Below, in pieces: positions 25,089 through 35,281 of a stretch of DNA of 64,000 nt. The DNA is from Mariprofundus sp. KV (lineage in GTDB: Bacteria > Pseudomonadota > Zetaproteobacteria > Mariprofundales > Mariprofundaceae): positions 214,559 through 278,558 of the forward strand of contig NZ_VWNB01000001.1 of the NCBI RefSeq assembly GCF_013387475.1. The letters are read 5' to 3'. Under the pieces are notes generated by a model. The model searched no databases and was not told the origin of the DNA. It saw only the letters and a program-made list of their open reading frames with translations. Made by a program: the position numbers and the translations under genes. How positions within the stretch are numbered: position 1 is the first letter of the stretch; each line of letters starts with the position of its first letter.

Positions 25089-26417
25089 ATGAAACAGACC
25101 ATTGTCATCAAACCGACCCTTTTTACCGAACTCAACCTCCCTGAAACGCTGCTTCAAGGCATTCAGGATCTTGGTTTTACGGAGATGACAGATGTTCAGC
25201 AGATCGCCCTGCCGATGACACTGCAGGGCAAGGATGTCGCAGGACAGGGACGCACCGGCACAGGTAAAACAGCCACCTTCCTGATCACCGCCATCAACCG
25301 ACTACTCACCACCGAGCCAAAACAGGGGCGTAACAAACAGCACCCGCGCGTACTGATTATCGCCCCAACGCGAGAGTTGGCCGTGCAGATCTCCGATGAT
25401 GCTGCCAAGCTGGCAAAACATACAGGCCTGAAGCTGCACACCGTCTACGGCGGTGTCGATTATGAGAAGCAGCGCCTTGGTTTTGATAACGGTGTCGATA
25501 TCCTGATCGGCACGCCGGGTCGCCTGATCGATTATCTGAAGAAACGGGTCTACTCACTCTCCAAAGCCGACATGCTGATTATCGACGAGGCTGACCGCAT
25601 GTTTGACCTCGGCTTTATTAATGATCTGCGCTTCATGCTGCATCGCCTGCCCAAGTATGATCAGCGCCAGTCCCTGATGTTCTCAGCCACCCTCTCGCAC
25701 CGCGTACTGGAGCTGGCCTATGAGCACATGAATGAGCCAGAGAAGCTGCGTGCTGAAGAGGGCGACCTGACCGCCTCCGGCATTACCGAATCGATGTACC
25801 ACACCAGCATGGAAGATAAATTTCCGCTGCTGGTGCATCTGCTGCGCGAATCTGATGTCAAACGCGGCATGATCTTTATCAATGAGAAACGTACCGGTGA
25901 AAAGGTAGCCCGCAATCTGGCCCGTTACGGCTTCTCTGTCGGCATACTCTCTGGCGATGTGCGTCAGCAGAAACGCACACGCATTCTCGAAGATTTCACC
26001 AAGGGCAAGCTGCAGCTACTGGTCGCCACCGATGTGGCCAGTCGCGGCCTGCATATCGACGGCGTATCACATGTATTCAATTATGATCTTCCTGAAGATG
26101 CTGAGAACTATGTGCACCGCATTGGCCGTACCGCCCGTGCCGGTGCCAAAGGCACAGCCATCTCCTTCTCATGTGAGAGGTTCTGCTTTGGCCTGCCCGA
26201 TATCGAGACCTACATCAGCCGCCAGGTGCCACTTTGCCATATCGAGCATGAGATGCTGCAGATCGGCAAGCCGACCAATCCTGAAGCTACCGCTGAAGGT
26301 TTGAAAAAAGAGGATAAGGCCGAGCAGCATGATCGCCCGAAATCCGGAGGCAGACCCGGTGGCAGACAGGGCGGCAACCGCAACAGCCGTGGCGGCGGTG
26401 GGCGTTCGCGCCGCTAA
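25089..26417 (+). CDS. DEAD-box RNA helicase, RhlB-like
   Basis: The 442-residue protein shows the Q motif (TEMTDVQQIALP), Walker A GQGRTGTGKT, PTRELAVQ, TPGRL, the DEAD box (LIIDEADRMFDLGF), SAT (MFSATLS) and HRIGRTARAG in order. The C terminus is a basic Gly/Arg-rich tail (RPGGRQGGNRNSRGGGG). The N terminus and VAGQ segment resemble RhlB, the degradosome helicase. ATG 25089 is chosen by homology of the first residues; no clear Shine-Dalgarno is seen. It follows a tRNA on the other strand. Confidence 0.9.
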   Translation: MKQTIVIKPTLFTELNLPETLLQGIQDLGFTEMTDVQQIALPMTLQGKDVAGQGRTGTGKTATFLITAINRLLTTEPKQGRNKQHPRVLIIAPTRELAVQISDDAAKLAKHTGLKLHTVYGGVDYEKQRLGFDNGVDILIGTPGRLIDYLKKRVYSLSKADMLIIDEADRMFDLGFINDLRFMLHRLPKYDQRQSLMFSATLSHRVLELAYEHMNEPEKLRAEEGDLTASGITESMYHTSMEDKFPLLVHLLRESDVKRGMIFINEKRTGEKVARNLARYGFSVGILSGDVRQQKRTRILEDFTKGKLQLLVATDVASRGLHIDGVSHVFNYDLPEDAENYVHRIGRTARAGAKGTAISFSCERFCFGLPDIETYISRQVPLCHIEHEMLQIGKPTNPEATAEGLKKEDKAEQHDRPKSGGRPGGRQGGNRNSRGGGGRSRR

Positions 26418-26441
26418 CCCCGGCTATTCAGCTGGCATCTG

Positions 26442-26780
26442 TTAGCGCGTAACCTTGCCGCCACATTTGGCACAAACCTCTACCGTGGTAAGAATCTTCT
26501 TATTGGCCAGCATCTTTCCGCATGACTCGCAGAAATAGAAACCTTTAAGGTTGCTGTAGACAATAATTGCCACCGCCACCAGCAGTATGGCGTAACCCTT
26601 GGGCGGAAAATTGAGCACATACGCCAGCGCCAGCAGCACGCCTGCCAGAGAGAAGATAATCATCGGCCAGAGCTTCTTCTTCAGTTGAATATCGATATTG
26701 ATGGCAAACACAGCCAGCCGGGCTGCCACAAACAACACCCAGAAAAAGACACCAAAGAAAACCAGATCACTTGTACTCAA
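26442..26780 (-). CDS. Small membrane protein with C-terminal zinc ribbon
   Basis: The 112-residue protein has about three hydrophobic helices in residues 5-80 and then two CxxC knuckles, CESC (about 87-90) and CAKC (about 105-108), that could form a zinc ribbon facing the cytosol. I do not recognise a named family. It is convergent with the helicase gene and transcribed alone. Confidence 0.7.
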   Translation of the reverse strand: MSTSDLVFFGVFFWVLFVAARLAVFAINIDIQLKKKLWPMIIFSLAGVLLALAYVLNFPPKGYAILLVAVAIIVYSNLKGFYFCESCGKMLANKKILTTVEVCAKCGGKVTR

Positions 26781-26905
26781 AGCAGCACCCCAAATTCACG
26801 AATATCGCACACACTAATCCAAGCCACCTCATGGTGAAACCACAGGAATCGCCGCTTTGTTTTGTTGACCCTTTTATTTTATGGCTGCTACCTTAGATTG
26901 CTGCA

Positions 26906-27730
26906 ATGGCGATTGAGGAGCATAACAGACCTGAAGGTGAGGGGGCTCACGCAAAACAGACCGATGACAAACAGGCCGAGAATCACCCCCTTCTGCATGG
27001 GCATCACTACGACATTCACAGTAATGAGGAGAGTGAGGCTGTCCATCGCCTCAGAGCGCGACATCAGCAGCTCAAACATGGGCATGAATCTCACGATGAG
27101 CGTGCAGCAGAAAGTCGGCTCGACAACAAACAGAGGCAGATAAAACCGAGACCCCATAAAAAAGGCAAACGTCGCGCTATCTTCTGGGGCCAGATTGCCA
27201 TTGCGCTGTTTATCTTTATCACTGCAGGGCTAACCATCCGCGCCATTGAGATGGCCACCATCAAAAGTGGCAGCCCCACCTGGATCGATGAGTTGAAACA
27301 GGGCAATATCAATCTGGCTACGGAGAAATTTTCAATCACGGCCTCCGCTGCTGTTGCGCAGGTATTCAGCTCCGACCTCTCCATCGAAACACTCATGAAA
27401 GATTTCAACGACGCCCTGCCACACCTGAAAAAGGCGGGTTATATTCTCATTGAGATGGAGGTAGAGCTCGGCATCCCGCCAAAACTTATCCCCCACTTCT
27501 ATCACGATGGTGATATCAAACTGGATATGGAGAAGACACTTCAAGCTCTTGGCGACAACAGTATCGGCAAAGCACTGATTATTGCCCTCTCCCAGGCCGG
27601 TGAACTGCAAAAACAGATTGAGGTCGCCGACATGAAATTCGACTACATTGAGGTGGAGCTAGGGCCAATCCCCGGGCTTAAGCTGCAGTACAAAAACTAT
27701 TACGCCGTGAAAAAGAAAATTTTCAGATAA
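26906..27730 (+). CDS. Hypothetical single-pass membrane protein
   Basis: The 274-residue frame has a His/Glu-rich N-terminal stretch (1-85), a basic patch (KPRPHKKGKRRA), one membrane helix (about 92-113; IAIALFIFITAGLTI) and a C-terminal soluble domain (115-274) with alternating strands and helices. The topology suggests a cytosolic charged arm and a periplasmic domain. No family is recognised. The start is uncertain: the low-complexity N terminus lacks a strong ribosome site, and the part from about residue 80 onward is the most convincing coding sequence. It lies upstream of glyQS. Confidence 0.6.
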   Translation: MAIEEHNRPEGEGAHAKQTDDKQAENHPLLHGHHYDIHSNEESEAVHRLRARHQQLKHGHESHDERAAESRLDNKQRQIKPRPHKKGKRRAIFWGQIAIALFIFITAGLTIRAIEMATIKSGSPTWIDELKQGNINLATEKFSITASAAVAQVFSSDLSIETLMKDFNDALPHLKKAGYILIEMEVELGIPPKLIPHFYHDGDIKLDMEKTLQALGDNSIGKALIIALSQAGELQKQIEVADMKFDYIEVELGPIPGLKLQYKNYYAVKKKIFR

Positions 27731-27804
27731 CGCCACAAAACAGCCTTCTGGCAAGCGGCAGCAAGCGAAGCTAGGCTTGCCGCCAATTTATCAGGGAGCT
27801 CAGC

Positions 27805-28665
27805 GTGTTAACTTTTCAGGATTTGATTCTCACCTTACAGCAGTTTTGGGCCAGACAAGGCTGCGTGGTTCAACAACCATACGACTCATCGATGGGCGCG
27901 GGCACCTTTCACCCCGCCACTTTCCTGCGTGTGCTCGACGATAACGACTGGAACACAGCTTATGTGCAGCCGTGCCGTCGCCCTACCGATGGCCGCTATG
28001 GTGAAAACCCCAACCGACTGCAGCACTACTACCAGTTTCAGGTCATTTTAAAACCTGCGCCGGAGAATATTCTCGATCTCTATCTGCAGTCGCTCAATGA
28101 GATCGGCATCGATACTGAAGTGCATGATATCCGTTTTGTCGAAGATGACTGGGAAAGCCCGACTCTCGGTGCCTGGGGACTCGGCTGGGAAGTCTGGCTC
28201 AACGGCATGGAGGTGACGCAGTTCACCTATTTCCAGCAGGTGGGCAGTGTTGAATTGACCAAAACACCGGGTGAAATCACCTACGGCCTTGAGCGCATGG
28301 CGATGTACCTGCAGGGCGTGGACAACATCTATGATCTGGTCTGGGTGGAGACCCCTGATGGCAAGAAGGTCACCTATGGTGAGGTATTCCACCGCAACGA
28401 AGTGGAGTTCTCTGCCTACAACTTCGATGAAGCCGATACCGATCAGTTGCACAAACAATTCGATCATGCCGAAGGCGAATGCAAACGCCTGACTGAAAAG
28501 GGATTGGTTCTGCCAGCCTATGAGGAAGTGATGAAAGCATCGCATGCGTTTAACCTGCTTGATGCGCGAGGTGCAATCTCCGTCGCTGAGCGCCAGCGCT
28601 TTATCGGACGCGTACGAGGCCTCGCCAGAACCGTGGCCCGTGCCTATGCGGAGGTGGACGCATGA
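27805..28665 (+). CDS. glyQ: Glycyl-tRNA synthetase alpha subunit
   Basis: The 286-residue catalytic subunit of the heterotetrameric bacterial enzyme charges tRNA-Gly. The family start [15 protein letters not shown], then [38 protein letters not shown] and [16 protein letters not shown] are all present. The start is GTG 27805 after agggag. The stop overlaps the glyS start (ATGA). A hairpin-forming ggcaagc/gcttgcc sequence (27750-27781) lies in the leader. Confidence 0.97.
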   Translation: MLTFQDLILTLQQFWARQGCVVQQPYDSSMGAGTFHPATFLRVLDDNDWNTAYVQPCRRPTDGRYGENPNRLQHYYQFQVILKPAPENILDLYLQSLNEIGIDTEVHDIRFVEDDWESPTLGAWGLGWEVWLNGMEVTQFTYFQQVGSVELTKTPGEITYGLERMAMYLQGVDNIYDLVWVETPDGKKVTYGEVFHRNEVEFSAYNFDEADTDQLHKQFDHAEGECKRLTEKGLVLPAYEEVMKASHAFNLLDARGAISVAERQRFIGRVRGLARTVARAYAEVDA

Positions 28666-30770
28666 AGACACAACCACTTCTGATTGAAATCGGCATTGAA
28701 GAGATCCCGGCTGGACTGGCTGAAAAGCTGCAGAACAATCTGGTAACGGCCGTTGACAGACTACTCAAGGCTAACGGCATTGAACTCAATAGTGATAGCT
28801 GGACACACGCCTGCACACCGCGCCGTATCCTTGTGCATAGCAACGACTGCCCGGCCAAACAGCCTGATCGTGATGAAACCATCTGGGGCCCACCTGAGAA
28901 GGTAGCCTTTGATGCTGATGGCAAACCAACGCGTGCAGCTGAAGGTTTCGCTAAAAAATCTGGCCTCTCAATTGATGACTTTTCGCTCGAAGATAAAGGC
29001 GATGGCAAAGCACGTTACATGCAAGCGGTTGTTCACAAGGCTGGCCGTGATGTGACCGACATCCTCGGAGAAGCGCTACCTGATATCTTGCGCAAACTGC
29101 CAAGCCCGAAACAGATGAAATGGAACGATGGCGAAACGCGTGACGATGCCTTCATCCGCCCTGTGCGCTGGATTGTAGCGCGCCTTGGTGATGCGGTGAT
29201 TCCCTTCTCCTATGCCGGCGTAAGCAGTGGCATCGAGAGCCGTGGCCATCGTATCTCCGGCTCGGTTGGTGAACTGGATCTCAATGATCCGATCACATGG
29301 CTGGCTGAGCAGAAAGTGATGGCCAAGCGTGAAGATCGCATCAACCATATCAACAACGCCATGCAGACCCTTTGTCAGACTGAAGGGCTGAAAGTGGTGG
29401 CTGATGATGAACTGGTAGAAGAGGTGGCTGACCTGACCGAGTGGCCAGTGCCGCTGCTGGCAGAGTTTGGCAGTGATTATCTGCGCCTGCCTGAAGAGGC
29501 GATCCGCATTACACTCAAAGCACATCAGCGCTGTTTTGTTACCCACGATAGTGCAGGCAACATCTCTAATAAATTTATTGCTGTTGCCAATATTGAATCA
29601 AAAGATGTCAGCAAGGTAGCTGAAGGCAATGCCCGCGTGGTTAATGCCCGACTGGCTGATGCAGCATTCTATTTTGATCGCGATCCATCTGAAACACTCG
29701 ATGCCCGTGTTGAGAAACTTAACAGTGTCACCTTCCAGGAGGGACTTGGCATGGTTGGCGATCAGGTGCGCCGCATGCGCTCATTTGTACTCGACAGTGC
29801 CAAAGCTATTGGTGCAGATGCTGATGCCGCACAGCGTGCCGCCTATCTCTGTAAATCTGACCTCACCACAGGTCTGGTCTATGAATTCCCTGAACTGCAA
29901 GGTTATATGGGTGGCGTCTATGCCCGCATGAATGGCGAGCCCGAGGTTGTAGCTCAGGCCATTGCTGAGCACTACCAGCCAGCAGGAGCCGAGGATGATC
30001 TGCCGGATTCTCCGGAAGCGCGTGCGATCGCCATTGCTGAGCGCATCGACAAGCTACTCGGCTACTTCCATCTCGGTCGTATCCCGACTGCCAGTGCCGA
30101 TCCGTTCGGCCTGCGCCGCGCTGCCATCGGCCTGATCAGACTGCTTGCCGATACCACACAGCCGGTTGAGATGACACTGGATCAGGTGATCAACGAAGCC
30201 GCCAAACAGTGGAATCAGCAGCGTGTCACCATTGCCATTCAGGATGAGACCAAACAGCAGGTGCGCGCCTTTATTATTGAACGCCTGCTGGGGCAGAGTG
30301 ATGCACTCGGCTTCTCCAAAACATCGATGGATGCAGCGGTAAACTCATCGGAAACACGTCCGCTCTACCGCGAAGCGTTGATTGCCCGTCACCTGATGGG
30401 GTTTGAAAGCTCGGAAGAGGGGCAGGCCATTGCCGCTGCCAACAAGCGTATTGCCAATATCCTCAAAAAAGCGAAATCCGTTCCTTCCGTCGTTGAAACA
30501 GCACTCTTCTCTGAAGCTGCGGAACAGGCTCTCTTTGATGCGCTGCTAGAAGCTGAAGCAGGTTTCAGTGGCGCAGTAAGCAGTGGCCCGTTTGAAGCGA
30601 GTATCTCTCCGGCACTGGCTGAGCTGGCCAAACTGCGAGGCCCGGTAGATCAGTTCTTCGATGATGTGATGGTGATGGCAGAGGATGAGAAGGTGCGCGG
30701 CAACCGTCTGGCACTGCTCTCCCGCTTGAGAACACTGTTCCTCAATCTGGCGGATATCTCTCGCCTCTGA
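28662..30770 (+). CDS. glyS: Glycyl-tRNA synthetase beta subunit
   Basis: The 702-residue subunit binds tRNA. It begins with [14 protein letters not shown], the signature of the family, has GHRISG, KAHQRCF and [10 protein letters not shown] in the middle (an HD-like domain follows, [16 protein letters not shown]), and ends with an anticodon-binding domain. Length is normal. It overlaps glyQ by 4 bases, giving a fixed ratio of subunits. The next gene, a permease, begins 37 bases later. Confidence 0.97.
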   Translation: MKTQPLLIEIGIEEIPAGLAEKLQNNLVTAVDRLLKANGIELNSDSWTHACTPRRILVHSNDCPAKQPDRDETIWGPPEKVAFDADGKPTRAAEGFAKKSGLSIDDFSLEDKGDGKARYMQAVVHKAGRDVTDILGEALPDILRKLPSPKQMKWNDGETRDDAFIRPVRWIVARLGDAVIPFSYAGVSSGIESRGHRISGSVGELDLNDPITWLAEQKVMAKREDRINHINNAMQTLCQTEGLKVVADDELVEEVADLTEWPVPLLAEFGSDYLRLPEEAIRITLKAHQRCFVTHDSAGNISNKFIAVANIESKDVSKVAEGNARVVNARLADAAFYFDRDPSETLDARVEKLNSVTFQEGLGMVGDQVRRMRSFVLDSAKAIGADADAAQRAAYLCKSDLTTGLVYEFPELQGYMGGVYARMNGEPEVVAQAIAEHYQPAGAEDDLPDSPEARAIAIAERIDKLLGYFHLGRIPTASADPFGLRRAAIGLIRLLADTTQPVEMTLDQVINEAAKQWNQQRVTIAIQDETKQQVRAFIIERLLGQSDALGFSKTSMDAAVNSSETRPLYREALIARHLMGFESSEEGQAIAAANKRIANILKKAKSVPSVVETALFSEAAEQALFDALLEAEAGFSGAVSSGPFEASISPALAELAKLRGPVDQFFDDVMVMAEDEKVRGNRLALLSRLRTLFLNLADISRL

Positions 30771-30807
30771 TGACAATCCTTGAAAGCCACGCCGCCGGGC
30801 AGCTGAA

Positions 30808-32334
30808 ATGAACAGCTTCAGCTGGTGGCGGCGCGGAGATCTTGATGGTTTCTTCGGTCTGTTTGTTGATAACCTGATCCAACTGATTCTGATCACCGTG
30901 CTCTGCACGCAACTGCTCGGTTTCCCTCCAGAACTACTGTTCGGAAAGATTCTGCCCGGTGTGGCAATCAGCCTGCTGATCGGCAACCTCTATTATGCAT
31001 GGCAGGCCAAACAGCTGAGTCTGGCAACCGGTCAGCCTGCCACAGCGCTGCCCTATGGTGTGAATACCGTATCCCTGTTTGCCTATGTCCTGTTTGTCAT
31101 GCTGCCGGTGGTGAAAAGCACCGGTGATCCTGAACTGGCCTGGCAGATGGGCCTTGCCGCCTGCCTTGGCTCCGGCCTGATCGAGCTGGCCGGTGCATGG
31201 ATCGGAGCGCGCGTTAAAAAGGTGACACCGCGCGCAGCCCTGCTTGCCACGCTGGCCGGTATCGCCATCACCTTTATCTCGATGGATTTTGCTTTCCGCA
31301 TCTTTGCCGATCCGCTGATCGGTTTTGCGCCGCTGGCGCTGATCTTTATGCAGTATATCGGTCGCTTGCCACTGCCTCGTGGTATCCCGGCAGGCCTTGC
31401 CGCCATGATCGTCGGCACCCTTCTCGCCTGGAGTCTGGGTCGCATGGATGGTGCAGCGCTCTCCGGCGCCTTCTCGATCTCACTGCATCTGCCAACCCCA
31501 CAACTGCTCGAGCTTTTCTCAGCCTTCACATCACCTGAGCTGATCGGTTTCATTGCAGTGATTCTGCCGATGGGGCTGTTCAATCTGATCGGCTCACTGC
31601 AGAACCTTGAGAGTGCGGAGGCCGCAGGTGATTGCTATGCGGTAAAACCTTCACTGGCCGCCAACGGTATCGGCACGATTGTCGCCGCCTGTTTCGGCAG
31701 CTGCTTCCCCACCACCATCTATATCGGCCATCCCGCCTGGAAGGATATGGGGGCAGGGGCAGGTTATTCGATTGCCAACGGTGTTGTCATTACCCTGCTC
31801 TGCACACTCGGGCTGGTCGGTTTTGTCAGTGCCCTGATTCCTATAGAGGCGGGTGCAGCAATCCTGCTCTGGATCGGCATCATCATTGCGGCACAGGCAT
31901 TTAAAGACACACCTTCCCACCATGCCCCGGCCGTGGTTGTCGGACTGATTCCGGCTATCGCCGCATGGGGTCTGTTGATGCTGGAGAGTGGGCTGCGTGC
32001 CGCCGGAACCTCGATTGGCGGGGTCGGCATTGAGACACTTGCCATGCAGTTTCCGATTGCGGGCATGATCGCGCTTGAGCGCGGTTTCATCTTCACCTCC
32101 ATGCTGCTGGCTGCAATGACCGTTGCGCTTCTCGATGGCCGATACAAGATCGCCGCCAACTGGGCCTTTGCCGCCGCCCTGCTTAGCAGCACTGGCATCA
32201 TCCACGGTTATGAGGTTGGCCAGTTTGCCATACTCAACAGCTACGGCCCTGCCAACAGCTGGCCCTTTGTGATCGGTTATCTGATGGTGGGTACGCTTTT
32301 CTGGTTACTGTCGGGCAACAGGGAGAAAGATTGA
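30808..32334 (+). CDS. NCS2/AzgA-type permease
   Basis: The 508-residue integral membrane protein has about 12-14 hydrophobic helices. Features of the nucleobase-cation symporter 2 superfamily are the N-terminal RRGDLDGFFGLFVDNLIQL, the TGQPATALPYGVNT segment that resembles the substrate half-helix, and FPTTIYIGHPAWKDMGAGAGY near the middle. It may take up a purine, uracil or related compound; specificity is not readable. It lies between glyS and a MEKHLA protein whose start is 2 bases after its stop. Confidence 0.78.
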   Translation: MNSFSWWRRGDLDGFFGLFVDNLIQLILITVLCTQLLGFPPELLFGKILPGVAISLLIGNLYYAWQAKQLSLATGQPATALPYGVNTVSLFAYVLFVMLPVVKSTGDPELAWQMGLAACLGSGLIELAGAWIGARVKKVTPRAALLATLAGIAITFISMDFAFRIFADPLIGFAPLALIFMQYIGRLPLPRGIPAGLAAMIVGTLLAWSLGRMDGAALSGAFSISLHLPTPQLLELFSAFTSPELIGFIAVILPMGLFNLIGSLQNLESAEAAGDCYAVKPSLAANGIGTIVAACFGSCFPTTIYIGHPAWKDMGAGAGYSIANGVVITLLCTLGLVGFVSALIPIEAGAAILLWIGIIIAAQAFKDTPSHHAPAVVVGLIPAIAAWGLLMLESGLRAAGTSIGGVGIETLAMQFPIAGMIALERGFIFTSMLLAAMTVALLDGRYKIAANWAFAAALLSSTGIIHGYEVGQFAILNSYGPANSWPFVIGYLMVGTLFWLLSGNREKD

Positions 32335-32335
32335 G

Positions 32336-32815
32336 ATGAGGCCTCTTCCTGAATTGCCATCCGCCACAAACGACTATCTGATCGATCACATCCGACTGCT
32401 CAGTGACAGTCTGGCCCACTGGAGTGGCTGCGGTCTGATGGATGATGAAACCAATCCGATCATTGCAGCTCGCAGGCTCTACTACGCCCCCTTTGCCCTG
32501 CTCTCGCACGGCAGCGAAGAGGATCCGATCATCAATTATGCCAACCATACTGCCCAGCAGCTCTTTGAGATGGGGTGGGATGAGTTTGTCTGCCTGCCAT
32601 CTCGATTTTCGGCAGAAGCAATGGTGCAAGAGGAGCGCAATGCGCTGCTTAAACGGGTAACTGACAATGGTTATATTGATGATTACTCAGGCGTGCGTAT
32701 TGCCAAAAGCGGTAGCCGCTTTCAAATTGAGGATGCCACGGTCTGGAATCTGCTGGACAGGTCAGGAAATTATCGCGGCCAGGCCGCCATGTTCGCGATC
32801 TGGCAGCGACTCTGA
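32336..32815 (+). CDS. MEKHLA-domain protein
   Basis: The 159-residue soluble protein matches the MEKHLA domain: LLSDSLAHWSG, APFALLSHGSEEDPIINYANHTAQQLFEMGWDE (key: YAN...ALELFE-type segment), PSRFSAEA and ISKSGRRF-like IAKSGSRFQIEDATVWNL. This PAS-related domain occurs alone in many bacteria and at the C terminus of plant HD-ZIP III proteins. Ligand and role are unknown. The ATG overlaps the permease stop region, so the two are co-translated. Confidence 0.82.
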   Translation: MRPLPELPSATNDYLIDHIRLLSDSLAHWSGCGLMDDETNPIIAARRLYYAPFALLSHGSEEDPIINYANHTAQQLFEMGWDEFVCLPSRFSAEAMVQEERNALLKRVTDNGYIDDYSGVRIAKSGSRFQIEDATVWNLLDRSGNYRGQAAMFAIWQRL

Positions 32816-32827
32816 TCGACCTGCCTC

Positions 32828-33076
32828 TCAATGGCTGATTTTCAGATCAGCCACCGCTTTGATGATCGGCTCACACTGCGCCCATGCCTTATCATCGGCA
32901 GTCTGGCTCACGCTTGCACCGGGGTAATGCAGCCGCTGTTCGCTACGCGAGAGCTGCTGCTGAAGCAGATCCGCACAGTGATTCAGTGAGGTCGGCCCAT
33001 AACTGTTGTAGGTAAAACCAGCAGAAAACGTCACCAGAAGTAACCCTGCACTCAATGCAAAAAGGTGATCTTTCAT
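32828..33076 (-). CDS. Small exported hypothetical protein
   Basis: The 82-residue protein has a signal peptide or membrane anchor (about residues 1-22, LFALSAGLLLVTFSAG) and a short mature part with two Cys that could form a disulfide. No family is recognised. It lies 23 bases after a 29-residue membrane peptide on the same strand, so the two may be an operon. Confidence 0.6.
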   Translation of the reverse strand: MKDHLFALSAGLLLVTFSAGFTYNSYGPTSLNHCADLLQQQLSRSEQRLHYPGASVSQTADDKAWAQCEPIIKAVADLKISH

Positions 33077-33099
33077 CGCCTGCGCTGAAGCCTCAGCTG

Positions 33100-33189
33100 T
33101 CACATGTTCAACGTAGGGGCTATGGCGAGATAAGCTATCACCATCAGTGTCAGTACGATCATGATCTTAACGCTAAAATTCATCTGCAT
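33100..33189 (-). CDS. 29-residue single-pass membrane peptide
   Basis: A strong gaggaggt lies 4 bases before ATG 33189. The frame encodes a short basic-polar start (MQMNFSVK), one membrane helix of about 17 residues (IMIVLTLMVIAYLAIAP) and a three-residue tail. The layout resembles small subunits such as KdpF or CydX, but no such complex is encoded nearby. The gene is too short for routine calling. It probably is translated with the 82-residue exported protein downstream. Confidence 0.6.
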   Translation of the reverse strand: MQMNFSVKIMIVLTLMVIAYLAIAPTLNM

Positions 33190-33359
33190 ATAACCTCCTC
33201 TCATCCAATGCATGATCAGATGCGCAAAGAGGGCTCATACGTAGCCTTCCATGCAGGTGCGGATGCTATAATCAAAGGGGGAAAAACAGGCGTGAACTAT
33301 TTCACAGATAGCAAAATATCTTGATAAAATTGGCATGTGAGAGGCTTTACTAAAGAAAA

Positions 33360-33436
33360 TGGCGCGCGGTACAGGAGTCGAACCTGTGACCTTCGGCTTC
33401 GGAGGCCGACACTCTATCCAGCTGAGCTAACCGCGC
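33360..33436 (-). tRNA. tRNA-Arg (anticodon CCG)
   Basis: The 77-nt gene includes CCA. Acceptor arms GCGCGGT/ACCGCGC pair fully, the D-arm has TAGCTCAGCTGGATAGAG, the anticodon loop is CTCCGAA (anticodon CCG, reading CGG) and the T-arm has CAGGTTCGACTCCTG. It lies before the corrinoid locus. Confidence 0.95.
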
Positions 33437-33585
33437 ATTTCCAGAGATGAGAAATCCCGGCGCACGATACTGCCTTCCTCATTAAAAAGCCAATCGCTTT
33501 GCTTTCCGCATCAGATCTATCGACAACCAAAGGAGCTTGGGCTTACACTACCCTATGCGCCGCTAAACCTCAGGAGTCACCGGTT

Positions 33586-35199
33586 ATGCCTGAACTACAC
33601 ATCAGCATCGATCAAGACGAGTTGGATATCTCTTTTGAGCCCGGCGCAGCATCTGTTAAAGATCTGCTCGATCAACACGGCATCACCCTGCCGAGCCATT
33701 GTGGTGGTGTGGGCAAATGCGGCCTCTGCATGGTGCGTATCGAATCCGGTGCCTGCTCGCCACTCTCCCTCTCTGAGCAGAGCACACTCACTGCCGAGGA
33801 GATCAAACAGGGTGGCAGACTGGCCTGTCAGGTAAAGCCACTTGCTGATATCAGTCTGAGCATTCACAAGGCTGACAATCCGACAGCCTGGGCTGAGCTT
33901 GATAGCAGCGCATCCACCGGAGAGCCCTCCGCTTCGGATGCGCATGGTCAGAGCAACGGTCAGATCAATGGACTGAACTACGGCCTGGCCATCGATCTTG
34001 GTACCACACAGATACGGGCAACGCTCTGGAACCTCGAAAGCAACAGTCGGATTGATGGCATCACAGAACTTAATCCACAAGCGAAATTCGGTGCCGATGT
34101 GCTTAGTCGGCTTGCCGCAGCCAAAAGCTCAACAGAGCAAGCGGAGCAGCTCTCACAGCTGGCCAGAGATGCCGTGGGAGAGGCCGTTCAGATTCTCACT
34201 TCGCGACACAATTTACCCACATCGGCAATCAAAGCAGTCACCATCGTGGCCAATACCGCCATGCTGGCGCTATTTGCCGGCAGAAATTATGAGCACCTGC
34301 TGGAGCTCGATTACTGGCAGAAACCGGTAGACTGCCTGCCGGAACCAGACCATACGCAAGCGTGGGCAAAAGCCTGGGGCGCGGATGCGGATGCAACGAT
34401 TGAACTGGTACAACCACTGGCCGGTTTTGTCGGCTCAGATCTGCTGGCAGGCATCCTCTCCACCAATCTGATGGCATCTGAGGATGCAGCACTTCTGATC
34501 GATTTTGGTACCAACTCGGAGGTGGCGCTCTGGGATGGCAGCAGGCTCTGGGTCACATCAGCCGCTGGCGGACCGGCCTTTGAAGGCAGTGGTTTAAGCT
34601 GTGGCATGCCGATGATGCAGGGTGCGATTTATAAAATCAGCGCGGGCAGTGAAGACGAGGATGCGTTTGAATTTGATGTGCTTGGTGGCGGTGCTGCCAT
34701 CGGCATCTGTGGCTCCGGTCTGGTCGATGCGATTGCCTGCTTATTAAAGCAGGGCAAGCTCAACATTGTCGGCCGTCTGGCAGAGGCCTTTGCCAAAGAG
34801 GGTATGCCGCTGGACCGATCCGGCTCGATTCGTATCAGAAACCGGGATATCGATCTCTTCCAGCGCGCCAAAGGGGCCACGGGTGCTGCCATAGCCTATC
34901 TTCTTGAACAGTCCGGATTGCAATCAAATATGCTGAACAGGGTCTGCATCACCGGTGCTTTCGGAAGCGGCCTGGACTGCCGCAATGCGGCGATGATCGG
35001 GCTGATTCCCGATGTTAAAGCTGAAATCATTGAGCTGCATAGTGATCATGCCCTCTGCGGCTGTGAGATGCTTCTGCTTGCGCCAGAGAAGAAGAGAGAG
35101 CTCGCATGCATGCGGCAACAGGCCAGGCTGATCAATATGTCACTGGCAGCTGAATTTGATATGCTGTTTGTTGATAAACTGTTTCTTAAACCCCTGTGA
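33586..35199 (+). CDS. Reductive activator of corrinoid proteins (RACo-type, DUF4445)
   Basis: The 537-residue protein has an N-terminal [2Fe-2S] ferredoxin domain with Cys 39, 45, 48 and 81 (pattern CX5CX2C...C), a linker (100-135) and a C-terminal ASKHA ATPase-like domain (LAIDLGTTQIRATLW; LLIDFGTNSEVALW; ICGSGLVDAIACLL; TGAFGSGLDCRNAAMIGLIP). RACo proteins use ATP to reduce inactive Co(II) corrinoid proteins to Co(I). ATG 33586 follows aggag by 7 bases and begins right at the ferredoxin domain. It lies 82 bases upstream of the corrinoid protein gene on the same strand, its expected client. Confidence 0.9.
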   Translation: MPELHISIDQDELDISFEPGAASVKDLLDQHGITLPSHCGGVGKCGLCMVRIESGACSPLSLSEQSTLTAEEIKQGGRLACQVKPLADISLSIHKADNPTAWAELDSSASTGEPSASDAHGQSNGQINGLNYGLAIDLGTTQIRATLWNLESNSRIDGITELNPQAKFGADVLSRLAAAKSSTEQAEQLSQLARDAVGEAVQILTSRHNLPTSAIKAVTIVANTAMLALFAGRNYEHLLELDYWQKPVDCLPEPDHTQAWAKAWGADADATIELVQPLAGFVGSDLLAGILSTNLMASEDAALLIDFGTNSEVALWDGSRLWVTSAAGGPAFEGSGLSCGMPMMQGAIYKISAGSEDEDAFEFDVLGGGAAIGICGSGLVDAIACLLKQGKLNIVGRLAEAFAKEGMPLDRSGSIRIRNRDIDLFQRAKGATGAAIAYLLEQSGLQSNMLNRVCITGAFGSGLDCRNAAMIGLIPDVKAEIIELHSDHALCGCEMLLLAPEKKRELACMRQQARLINMSLAAEFDMLFVDKLFLKPL

Positions 35200-35224
35200 T
35201 ATAACGGCATTAATATTGCTTGTA

Positions 35225-35233
35225 TGCTATACT
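35225..35233 (+). promoter_or_regulatory. Candidate extended -10 promoter of the corrinoid operon
   Basis: TGCTATACT matches an extended -10 element (TGnTATAAT), 48 bases before the first gene of the seven-gene unit. The -35 region is poor, as is common for extended -10 promoters. A short gcagg/cctgc inverted repeat lies in the leader. Confidence 0.4.
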
Positions 35234-35281
35234 AACTAAGAGCAGGCAGAACTTCCCTGACACCTGCAACAGGGGGCGCTT

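Noticed and set aside
33437-35281. Cobalamin riboswitch for the corrinoid locus
   Set aside because: I looked for the B12-box pattern in the leaders at 33437-33585 and 35200-35281, and around cobT and aroB, and saw none.
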